DNA of 64,000 bases. Origin: Lysobacter arenosi. Lineage in GTDB: Bacteria > Pseudomonadota > Gammaproteobacteria > Xanthomonadales > Xanthomonadaceae. The notes under the pieces were generated by a model. The model made no database searches, was not told where the DNA came from, and saw nothing but the letters and a program-made list of their open reading frames with translations. This document shows, in pieces, positions 7,270 to 14,748 of this stretch. The position numbers and the translations under genes are program-made. The stretch lies in contig NZ_CP071517.1 in assembly GCF_016613475.2 (NCBI RefSeq), forward strand, positions 1,116,001 through 1,180,000, given 5' to 3'. Numbering within the stretch: the first letter of the stretch is position 1; each line of letters opens with the position of its first letter.

Positions 7270-10200
7270 GCGCGCCCACCTCGTCCAGTTCTTCCTGTTC
7301 CAGGCGCAGACGCTCGAGCTGGACCTGAGCACGGCGATCATCGCGCCCAACGGTGCCGGCAAGAGCGCGCTGCTCGACGCGCTGCAGATCGTGATGCTCG
7401 GCGGCGACCGCAACCAGATCCGCTTCAACGCCCAGGCCGGCGGCAGCCATCGCGCCCGCACGATCCGCGACTACTGCCTGGGTGTGTACCGTTCCGGCGA
7501 CGACGGCCGCGATCGCGAAACCGCGACGACTTACCTGAGCCTGGTGTTCGAGGACCAGGACAGCGGCGAAACCCTCACCGCAGGCATTGCACTGGCGGCT
7601 TCGGCGGCCGAGCCCGACCACCGCGTCAATGGCCTGTACCTGTTGCCGCGCGTGGCGCTATCGCTCGAAGACCACGTGGAAGTGGTCAAGGGCGAGCAGC
7701 TGCCGCAGGAGTGGTCGCGCTTTCGCGAGCTGATCGCGCAGCGCTGCAAGGCCGCCGGCAGCAAGGCCGAGCTGCACAGCAGCAGCGACCGCTTCGTCAA
7801 GGACCTGCTGTTCCGCCTGCGCCCCGGCCCGACCGCGCAGTTGGACGCGGTGGCCTATCGCAAGGCCTTCCAGAACGCCCTCAACCTGCAGCGCGTCAGT
7901 GACGTCGATCTGTTTGTGCGCACGCTGGTCGCCGAGGAGCGTCCGACCGAGATTGGCAAGTTCCGCGCGTTGCTCGATGGCTTTCGCCTGATCAAGGAGA
8001 AGATCGAGCAGGTCGCGCGCCGGATCGACGAAGCCGAACAGGTCGAACAGCAGTACAAGAAGGTCGCCCAGCAGGCGACGCGTGCCGCGTCCTACCGTGC
8101 CCTGGGCGCGGAGTACCAGCGCGATCTCCATTCCGAACGCGTCGATGCCGCCGAGCAGACCCTGGCAACCTCGCACGAGTTGCTGCGCGGCAAGCGACTC
8201 GCCCTCGCCCAGGCTCGCAGCGACCGCGAGAACGCGCGCCTCGCCGCCGACGGGGCCGGCAAGCGCCTGCAGGGCACCCGCGGCTACCACGAGCAGGCGT
8301 CGTTCGAGCAGCTCGCCGCGCCCTACCAGGAGGAACTGGCGCGCCTGAAGAAGGAGCTCATGCGCAGTGCCGGCTTTGTCCGCGATCAGTTGCAGGTGGC
8401 CGGAAAACTCGGCCTGCCCGGCGTCGACGCGCATCTGCTCAAGGGCGCGATCGCGCCATGGCAGGCGTTGTACGACCACCTCGCCGCGCTGGTGGCCGAT
8501 GCCGACATCCTGGTATCGCCCGAAGCCCTGCACGACGAGCTGCGCCAGGCCATCGAACACGCCACCCCGATCATCGCGGCAGTGACCGCGTACGAGCGCG
8601 AACGCCACAACGCGCTCGAGCAGGCACGCCAGGGCGCATTGACCGCGCGCCAGAACCTGGCCCGCCTCAACGCCGGCCAATCCGAGCTGCGCCCGGACGT
8701 GGCCCGCATGATGAGTTACCTCGCCGATGCCGGCGTCGAAGCGCGGCCGGTCTGCGACCTGGTACAGGTCACCGACCCGGCCTGGCAGCGGGCGATCGAA
8801 GGCTACCTGCGCACGCATGTCGAGGCGCTGCTGATCGCGCCAGAACACGAAGAGCAGGCCGTGCGCCTCTACCGCTCGCTGCAGGGCGCGCGTTCGGTAT
8901 ATGGAGTCAAGCTGGCACTGTGCAGCCATGCGCGCCAGTCGCGTGGCGATGCCACGCCGGCAGCCGCCCTGGTCTCGTCGCTGCTCGCCGGGGACAACGA
9001 CGATGCCCTCGCCTACCTGCGGCGGCAGCTCGGCGACCTGCGCTGTGTCGCCACCGAGGCCGAAGTCGTGCGCAGCCGCCATGGCCTGAGCAACGACGGC
9101 CTCGTCGCCAAGGGCGGCGGCGTGGAGCGACTGCGCCTGCCTGCCGCGAGTGAACTGAAGATCGGCGCCTCCAGCAGCCGCGAGCGGCAGAAGCTGCTGC
9201 GCGATGAACTCGACGCGGCCGAACGTCGCATCGGCGAACTGGAATCGCAATGGCGTCCGGTGCATGCCAGCGCCACCGGCCTGGCCCGCATCGGCAGCGC
9301 CGAGGACATGGCGCGCGACGCCCACGAGTTGCTGCTCAAGCATCGGCAGGCGGCCGCGCGTTACCGCGCCCTGAAGGACAACCAGGAGGCCGCCAGCGAT
9401 CCCGACCTGATCCGCCTGAGCGAACAGGCGCACGAATCCGAGCGCCGCAAGCAGGAACTCGAGGCGCTGGTCGAACGTCTGGTCGGCGAAGAAGCCGTGG
9501 CCACCGGCAAGTGCGCCGAAGCCGAGGCCTCGCTGCAGGCGCTTGGCGAACAAAGCGATGCGATCGCGCGGCGCGCCAGCGAGGCCTTCTCGCATGCCGA
9601 TGTCGACGCCAACCTGGTTGAGCATCAACGCGAGGAACTCGACGGCAAGATCGCCGAACTCGCCGACCGCCTGCAGCGCTGCCAGAGCCGTGCAGACGAA
9701 AGCGACCGCATCCTCAACGGCCTGCTGCCGGAAGCCTGGCGCGGACTGGCCCAGTACGGCAAGGACCACGGCCTGTTGCTCGACATGGAGCCGGGGCAAT
9801 GGCGCCAGGCCAATGCCCTGCTGCACAAGGAAATCGATCACCTCAAGGGAACCGAACTGGTCCAGCACCAGGCCGCCGCCGATGAGGCCTACACGACCGC
9901 GGTGGAGACCTTCCGCTCCAACGTCGCCTCGGCGCTCTACGACAACTTCACCAGGTTGCGGCACCAGATCAACACGCTCAACCGAACATTGCAGCGCAGC
10001 CCCGCGTTCTCCAACAACGAGCGCTATCAGTTCAAGTACGACGTCGCCCCGGAGTTCCGCGACCTCCATCGCTTCATCAACAAGGCGGCCGACGTCGGCC
10101 AGACCGATACGCTCTTCGGTAGTGCCGGCGAGGTACCTGCCGCGTTCCGCGACATCATCGAGGACAAGGTCGGCAGCAAGGGCGCGAACACGCCCTCGCC

Positions 10201-10693
10201 ATTGGACGACTACCGTCGCTTCTTCAGCTTCGAGGTCGTCATCAAGCAGGAGGAATCGGTGATCGGCACGCTCAGCGAGCGTATGCGCTCGGGTTCCGGC
10301 GGCGAGCACCGTGCGCCGCTCTATGTCATCGCGGGCGCGGCACTGGCGGCGGCCTACGGCAAGGCCGAGGGCCAGCAGGGCGGCCTGGGCGTGATCATGC
10401 TCGACGAGTTCGGCGACAAGATCGACGCCCAGAACGCACGCGCCACGACAAACTACCTGCGATCGCTCGGACTCCAGCTGATCGTCGCCGCGCCGGACAC
10501 CGCGCAGGGGACACTCAGCGGCGTGCTCGACAGCTACATCGAACTGTTCCGCGATGGTCCGCTGTTGCAGCTCGAACGCGTGGTAGTGCACGGCCGCGGG
10601 CGCGAGCTGCTGGAGAGCGACCAGTTCCAGCTGCATCCGCAACTGCTGGAAGCCGAGATCAAGCGCGTCACCCTCGAGAAGGAACCGGCTTAG
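7256..10693 (+). CDS. Wadjet JetC / MksB-like SMC ATPase
   Basis: A 1145-aa SMC-like ATPase. The N-terminal head has Walker A PNGAGKSALL at about residues 31-40; two long charged coiled-coil stretches (roughly 230-450 and 650-850) flank a central hinge-like region; the C-terminal head has the signature GSGGEHRAPLY near residue 1012 and Walker B GVIMLDEFGDKID near 1045. This matches the MukB/MksB/JetC plan and is shorter than E. coli MukB. The product would form an ATP-driven DNA-loop-extruding complex with the two preceding subunits. In complete Wadjet systems a JetD (MksG) topoisomerase-VI-like nuclease follows; here the next gene is an unrelated response regulator. Confidence 0.85.
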   Translation: MYQLKRAHLVQFFLFQAQTLELDLSTAIIAPNGAGKSALLDALQIVMLGGDRNQIRFNAQAGGSHRARTIRDYCLGVYRSGDDGRDRETATTYLSLVFEDQDSGETLTAGIALAASAAEPDHRVNGLYLLPRVALSLEDHVEVVKGEQLPQEWSRFRELIAQRCKAAGSKAELHSSSDRFVKDLLFRLRPGPTAQLDAVAYRKAFQNALNLQRVSDVDLFVRTLVAEERPTEIGKFRALLDGFRLIKEKIEQVARRIDEAEQVEQQYKKVAQQATRAASYRALGAEYQRDLHSERVDAAEQTLATSHELLRGKRLALAQARSDRENARLAADGAGKRLQGTRGYHEQASFEQLAAPYQEELARLKKELMRSAGFVRDQLQVAGKLGLPGVDAHLLKGAIAPWQALYDHLAALVADADILVSPEALHDELRQAIEHATPIIAAVTAYERERHNALEQARQGALTARQNLARLNAGQSELRPDVARMMSYLADAGVEARPVCDLVQVTDPAWQRAIEGYLRTHVEALLIAPEHEEQAVRLYRSLQGARSVYGVKLALCSHARQSRGDATPAAALVSSLLAGDNDDALAYLRRQLGDLRCVATEAEVVRSRHGLSNDGLVAKGGGVERLRLPAASELKIGASSSRERQKLLRDELDAAERRIGELESQWRPVHASATGLARIGSAEDMARDAHELLLKHRQAAARYRALKDNQEAASDPDLIRLSEQAHESERRKQELEALVERLVGEEAVATGKCAEAEASLQALGEQSDAIARRASEAFSHADVDANLVEHQREELDGKIAELADRLQRCQSRADESDRILNGLLPEAWRGLAQYGKDHGLLLDMEPGQWRQANALLHKEIDHLKGTELVQHQAAADEAYTTAVETFRSNVASALYDNFTRLRHQINTLNRTLQRSPAFSNNERYQFKYDVAPEFRDLHRFINKAADVGQTDTLFGSAGEVPAAFRDIIEDKVGSKGANTPSPLDDYRRFFSFEVVIKQEESVIGTLSERMRSGSGGEHRAPLYVIAGAALAAAYGKAEGQQGGLGVIMLDEFGDKIDAQNARATTNYLRSLGLQLIVAAPDTAQGTLSGVLDSYIELFRDGPLLQLERVVVHGRGRELLESDQFQLHPQLLEAEIKRVTLEKEPA

Positions 10694-10802
10694 CTATTTG
10701 CCGGATTCGGACAAGGCCTTAAGCACAGCCTGCAAATTTGACCTGTGACCATGAGGAAATGTCTTATCCTTCTGGCCGCTCCCTTAGCCAACCGAGGCGA
10801 AC

Positions 10803-11429
10803 ATGCGCATCGTCTTGGCCGACGACCACCCGATCGTCCGCAGCGGTGTCCGCACCTTGCTGGAGCGCGACCACTCCACGGTGAAGGTGGTCGCCGAAGC
10901 ATCGACGGCCGATGAACTGCACCGTGCGCTCGATGCGACACCGTGTGACATGGTCATCACCGATTTCAACATGCCTGGCGGCCGCATGTCGGACGGCCTC
11001 AGCCTGCTCGGCATGCTCCACCGCAAGTGGCCCGACCTGCCGGTGATAGTGCTGACCATCGTCAGCAATCCGGGCGTGCTCCATTCGATCATGGCCACCG
11101 GCGCCCGCGGACTGGTCAACAAGTCCGAAGCACTGAGCGAACTGCATCTGGCGGTCGAGGCCGTGGCACAGGGACGCATATACCTGGGCGCGGCCATGGA
11201 GCAGGCACTGCAATCGACCCAGGCCACGGACGGAAAGGTCGCTCTGTCGATTCGCGAATCGGAAGTGTTTCGCCTCTTCGCGTCCGGCCTGACCGTGTCG
11301 CAGATCGCCAAGCAGCTCAATCGCAGTGTAAAGACCGTCAGTCGGCAGAAGGTCGACGCGATGGCGAAGCTCTCGATCGAGAACGACATCGACGTGTACA
11401 CCTATGCGCGACGGCACGGCTTGCTCTAG
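10803..11429 (+). CDS. RcsB-like response regulator (NarL/LuxR type)
   Basis: A 208-aa two-domain regulator. The receiver domain has the acidic pair ADDHP (residues 6-10), the phosphoacceptor Asp54 in VITDFNMPGG and the conserved VLT and K (K112 region) positions. The C-terminal HTH reads LSIRESEVFRLFASGLTVSQIAKQLNRSVKTVSRQK, very like E. coli RcsB (RSIKTIS). No sensor kinase is adjacent. It lies 109 bp after the SMC gene on the same strand; read-through is possible but the gap is large enough for its own promoter. GAGG lies upstream of the ATG. Confidence 0.88.
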   Translation: MRIVLADDHPIVRSGVRTLLERDHSTVKVVAEASTADELHRALDATPCDMVITDFNMPGGRMSDGLSLLGMLHRKWPDLPVIVLTIVSNPGVLHSIMATGARGLVNKSEALSELHLAVEAVAQGRIYLGAAMEQALQSTQATDGKVALSIRESEVFRLFASGLTVSQIAKQLNRSVKTVSRQKVDAMAKLSIENDIDVYTYARRHGLL

Positions 11430-11603
11430 GCGGAGGCGCCAGCCAGCCGGGGTTCAGCGGCCCGTGACGCCGTCGTGACAAACACGAACCGCGTCGCCGG
11501 TTCATCTCGCAAGGTTTCCATCGACCACACCTTACGTTGACGGACGCGCAACGACGTGACCGGCACGCTGGTCGCACCCGAAACGACGCCCATGGAGGCT
11601 GTC

Positions 11604-12050
11604 ATGAATCGTGTCACGACTCGTTGTTCCACTGCAGGTGGACTGTTGCTGGCGATGCTGTTGTCGCCAGCGGTGATGGCCGGGCATGGAGACAAGGCCA
11701 AGATGATGGACACCAATGCCGATGGCATGGTCTCGGCGTCGGAGCACAGCGCCGGCGCGAAGAAGATGTTCGACGCCATGGATGCCAACCATGATGGCAA
11801 CGTGACCGCGGCAGAGATGGACGCCAGGCACCAGGCGAAGATGAAGGACGGCAAGACCGTGAAGACCGGCATCTCGTCGGCCGACAAGATCAAGGCCATC
11901 GACACCAATGGCGACGGTCAGCTTTCGGCGGCCGAGCACGAGGCCGGATCGCAGAAGAAGTTCGCGGAAATGGACAGCAACAAGGATGGCAACCTGAGCC
12001 AGGCAGAGTTCACCGCCGGGCACGAGTCGATGGCCAAGGGCGGCCGCTGA
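11604..12050 (+). CDS. Exported EF-hand calcium-binding protein
   Basis: A 148-aa small exported protein. A signal peptide covers about residues 1-26 (ends AVMAG). The mature part carries four EF-hand loops: DTNADGMVSASE, DANHDGNVTAAE, DTNGDGQLSAAE and DSNKDGNLSQAE, each with Asp at loop positions 1, 3 and 5 replaced only conservatively and Glu at 12, so Ca2+ binding is likely. The start at ATG 11604 has GGAGG at 11594-11598; an upstream in-frame start would give a leader without signal features. The role is unknown; such proteins in Xanthomonadaceae are usually called EF-hand domain proteins. Confidence 0.85.
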   Translation: MNRVTTRCSTAGGLLLAMLLSPAVMAGHGDKAKMMDTNADGMVSASEHSAGAKKMFDAMDANHDGNVTAAEMDARHQAKMKDGKTVKTGISSADKIKAIDTNGDGQLSAAEHEAGSQKKFAEMDSNKDGNLSQAEFTAGHESMAKGGR

Positions 12051-12105
12051 TGCGCGCGCCTGGTGTGCGCGTGGCTGGTGAGCTCGCCGCAAGGGAGAAA
12101 GCGAT

Positions 12106-12519
12106 ATGAAAGTAGGCCAGATCATGACCACCGATGTGTTCCTGACCGATCCGGCAAAGAGCATCCGCGAAGCCGCCCAGACCATGAAGCGCATGGACAT
12201 TGGCAGCCTCCCAGTCGGCGAAGGCGACCGCATCGTCGGCATCGTCACCGATCGCGACATCACCGTGCGCGCGGTAGCCAACGGCCTGGACGCCGAGACG
12301 CTGGTCGGCGATGTGATGAGCGAAGCGATCCACTATTGCTACGACGACGATGATGTCGACGATGTCGCCCGCAACATGGCAGACCTCGAGGTCCGCCGGC
12401 TTCCGGTGATCAACCGCCAGCGCCAGCTGGTCGGCTTTGTATCACTCGCGGACTTCGCCTACAGCGGCGACGAGGAATCCTCGGAAGAATTGCTCAAGGG
12501 CGTAGCGAAACCGCATTGA
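12106..12519 (+). CDS. CBS-domain pair protein
   Basis: A 137-aa cytoplasmic protein made of two CBS motifs (about 1-60 and 70-130): MKVGQIMTTDVFLTDPAKSIREAAQTM, then GIVTDRDITVRAV, and a second unit ending RLPVINRQRQLVGFVSLADFA. CBS pairs bind adenosine ligands such as AMP, ATP or SAM and report energy state; stand-alone versions often appear in stress regulons. The C-terminal ESSEELLKGVAKPH is a short acidic tail. It follows the EF-hand gene by 55 bp and has a GGGAG ribosome-binding site; a hairpin follows at 12529-12556. Confidence 0.85.
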   Translation: MKVGQIMTTDVFLTDPAKSIREAAQTMKRMDIGSLPVGEGDRIVGIVTDRDITVRAVANGLDAETLVGDVMSEAIHYCYDDDDVDDVARNMADLEVRRLPVINRQRQLVGFVSLADFAYSGDEESSEELLKGVAKPH

Positions 12520-12528
12520 GTTGACGAC

Positions 12529-12556
12529 GCATGCGGCGGCCGAAACCGCCGCATGC
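12529..12556. terminator. Terminator-like hairpin after the CBS gene
   Basis: GCATGCGGCGG and CCGCCGCATGC form a perfect 11-bp stem with the loop CCGAAA. It lies between convergent genes (CBS protein and a hypothetical) and has no T-tract on either side, so it may be a Rho-independent-like or RNA-stabilising hairpin serving both. Confidence 0.55.
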
Positions 12557-12594
12557 ACCGACCCCTGGTCAACTTGCAAGTACCGCCAAACGCA

Positions 12595-12948
12595 TCATGC
12601 CGCGGTGCTCAGCCCGTAAGACTGCGGCTGGCCGCTGGCTGCCCGTCCCGTCTGTTGTTCCATCAAGCGGGTCCACGCCGCGCGTGCCACTGGCAGCGCC
12701 TCGTACCAGTCCAGGCGGGAAATTCCGCGCACGCGAAGATAGCTTTGTTCCAGTTCGTCGACGCAATCATCGAATGACTGCCCGCGCAGGTAGGCGCTTA
12801 GCCCCAGTTTCACGGCAGGAAGGTAGTCATCGGCCCGGAAGGCCACCACGTACTGGCGGTAATGCCGAAGCCACGATGCGATCTCGCGCTCGATATCCAC
12901 CACTTCGACGACGCTGGATCGTGTGCCATAGAACAGATTCGTATTCAT
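12595..12948 (-). CDS. Hypothetical protein, 117 aa
   Basis: I do not recognise this protein. It starts MNTNLFYGTRSSVVEVVDIE at ATG 12948 with a good AGGAG site. The body is helical and mixed-charge, with WLRHYRQYVVAFRADDYLPAVKLGLSAYL and DDCVDELEQSYLRVRGISRLDWYEALPVARAAW; there is no signal peptide or membrane segment. It is convergent with the CBS gene and divergent from the sigma-54 response-regulator gene. Confidence 0.65.
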   Translation of the reverse strand: MNTNLFYGTRSSVVEVVDIEREIASWLRHYRQYVVAFRADDYLPAVKLGLSAYLRGQSFDDCVDELEQSYLRVRGISRLDWYEALPVARAAWTRLMEQQTGRAASGQPQSYGLSTAA

Positions 12949-13214
12949 CCTGACTCCTGAAGTCCGGCAGCTCTAACCAATGGTTGCCTCCGCCAGTGGA
13001 CTGTCCAACTGGCGGCACAAAAGCACGTTGCAACAACCGTGCCATCGAATCAGGCCCCACAGCGGGGCTGGAGGCGCCGGGGTTCATCGGAGGTTCCAGA
13101 GAAACTGAACGTACTGTCGCGATCCGGAAAAACTTGCCGGGCAACCGGCTCTTCTTCAATGCGCGTTCACTCCACCCGGAATAGTCTTCGGGCCTACCTG
13201 CTCGGAGCATCACC

Positions 13215-14540
13215 GTGCCGGCATCCCTGCTGATCGTCGACGACGATCGTAATTTCACTGAATCGGCAGCCGATTTCGCCCGGCTACGCGGGTTCCAGCC
13301 CTATGTGGCGCATTCACTCGAGCAATCCCGGCAGTTCGCCCATCTGCCGCCACTCGACCTGCTCCTGCTGGACCTCGAGCTTCCTGATGGCAGCGGCCTG
13401 GATCTGCTCGACGATCCGGCGATGCCACAGCATGACCGCGCAATCATCGTCACCGGCCAGCCTTCGGTGGAGAGTGCCATCCAGGCCGTCTCCATGCCGA
13501 TCGGCGATTACCTTCTCAAGCCGCTGTGCCCGATCCAGTTCGACGCGCTGCTCAAGCAGACCGCAGCCGCGCGCGGCATCCTGCTGTCCGGCGAGAACCG
13601 CCATGGAATGATCGGACGCTGCGAAGCGATGTGCCGCGTCCACGAGGACATCGACCGCATCGCGCCATCGGAGGCATCGGTGCTGGTTTCCGGCGCCAGT
13701 GGCACCGGCAAGGAGCTGGTGGCGCGGGCCATCCACGTCGCCAGCGGCCGCAGCGGCCCGTTCGTTGCCGTCAACGCGGGCGCCGTCGCCCCCGAACTGC
13801 TGGCAAGCCATCTGTTCGGTCACGAACGCGGAAGCTTCACCGGCGCCAGCCATCGCCACGCGGGTTATTTCGAACAGGCGAATGGCGGCACGCTGTTCCT
13901 GGACGAAATCACCGAGATGCCACTTGCGTTGCAGGTGTACCTGCTGCGCGTCCTCGAAACCGGCACGGTCACCCGCGTCGGCGGAACCGAGTCGATTGCC
14001 ACCGACGTGCGCGTGGTCGCCGCGACCAATCGCGACCCGCAACAGGCGCTGGACGCCGGAACGCTGCGCGACGACCTGTTCTATCGCCTCGCCGACTACC
14101 AGATCGCGCTGCCGGAGCTGCGCGAGCGCGGAACCGACGTGCAGCTGCTGGCGCAGTGCTTTCTCGACAGCCTCAACGCCCGCCATGGCACCAGCCGGCG
14201 CTTCGCCGACGACAGCGATCGCGTAATGCTTCGACACCCCTGGCCCGGCAACGTGCGCGAACTGCGTAGCACCATCCAGCGTTCCTACCTCTCCAGCGAC
14301 GGATCGCTGGTACGCATCCGTCCCCTGCAGCATCGACCACGCTCCATGCAGGCGGACAGCGGCGGCGTCGGCTTCAGCGTGGGGATGAGCTATGCCGAGA
14401 TCGAACGGGAGATGTTGATGAGGACGCTGTCCCACTTCGGCAATGACCGCACGCGCACGGCGCAGGCGCTGGGCGTCAGCGTGCGCACCATCCAGAACCA
14501 GCTCGCACGCCTGCGCGGCGGCCAGGACCGGTCGGTGTGA
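13215..14540 (+). CDS. Sigma-54-dependent response regulator (NtrC type)
   Basis: A 441-aa enhancer-binding protein. The receiver domain (1-120) has DDD at 9-11 and Asp53 in LLLDLELPDG. The AAA+ domain has Walker A SGASGTGKE (159-167), the sigma-54 contact loop GSFTGA (206-211; the usual GAFTGA with Ala to Ser, Phe kept) and Walker B GGTLFLDE. The C-terminus is a Fis-type HTH (FGNDRTRTAQALGVSVRTIQNQ). The start is GTG 13215 with GGAG 7 bases upstream. It overlaps the next small gene by GTGA and the hybrid kinase follows, so it is probably activated by that kinase. Its sigma-54 target promoters are not visible here. Confidence 0.92.
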   Translation: MPASLLIVDDDRNFTESAADFARLRGFQPYVAHSLEQSRQFAHLPPLDLLLLDLELPDGSGLDLLDDPAMPQHDRAIIVTGQPSVESAIQAVSMPIGDYLLKPLCPIQFDALLKQTAAARGILLSGENRHGMIGRCEAMCRVHEDIDRIAPSEASVLVSGASGTGKELVARAIHVASGRSGPFVAVNAGAVAPELLASHLFGHERGSFTGASHRHAGYFEQANGGTLFLDEITEMPLALQVYLLRVLETGTVTRVGGTESIATDVRVVAATNRDPQQALDAGTLRDDLFYRLADYQIALPELRERGTDVQLLAQCFLDSLNARHGTSRRFADDSDRVMLRHPWPGNVRELRSTIQRSYLSSDGSLVRIRPLQHRPRSMQADSGGVGFSVGMSYAEIEREMLMRTLSHFGNDRTRTAQALGVSVRTIQNQLARLRGGQDRSV

Positions 14541-14746
14541 ACGAGCCGACCGCCAGCGAGGACGTCCGCCGTTGGCGCCACAGCCTGCGCAACGAGCTCA
14601 ACGTCATCACGATGGCGACCGCGACTGCCGCCGGCCTCATTGATCACGGCGAGAGCCTTGAACGGGTGCGCCAGCACCTGGCCCGGGCGGAGGCGGCATG
14701 CCGGCGTTGCCACGACCTGCTCGTGGATTGGCCGGACGGCGCCTGA
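14537..14746 (+). CDS. 69-aa stand-alone H-box (DHp-like) protein
   Basis: A small protein, translationally coupled to the response-regulator stop (GTGA overlap) and ending 2 bases before the kinase start. Residues 12-33 read RWRHSLRNELNVITMATATAAG, which looks like a histidine-kinase H-box (compare SHELRNPLAG in the kinase two genes on), with His15 in the phosphoacceptor place. A second helix (about 40-65, RVRQHLARAEAACRRCHDLL) could complete a two-helix dimerisation hairpin. There is no ATPase domain. It may act as a phosphotransfer or docking partner of the flanking proteins; function is inference. Confidence 0.7.
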   Translation: MNEPTASEDVRRWRHSLRNELNVITMATATAAGLIDHGESLERVRQHLARAEAACRRCHDLLVDWPDGA

Positions 14747-14748
14747 GC

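Noticed and set aside
7658..10642. 994-aa minus-strand open frame opposite the SMC gene
   Set aside because: Shadow of a coiled-coil gene with clear ATPase motifs on the plus strand.
12529..12556. Hairpin as a phage attachment site
   Set aside because: No integrase, direct repeat or tRNA gene is nearby; a terminator-like role is simpler.
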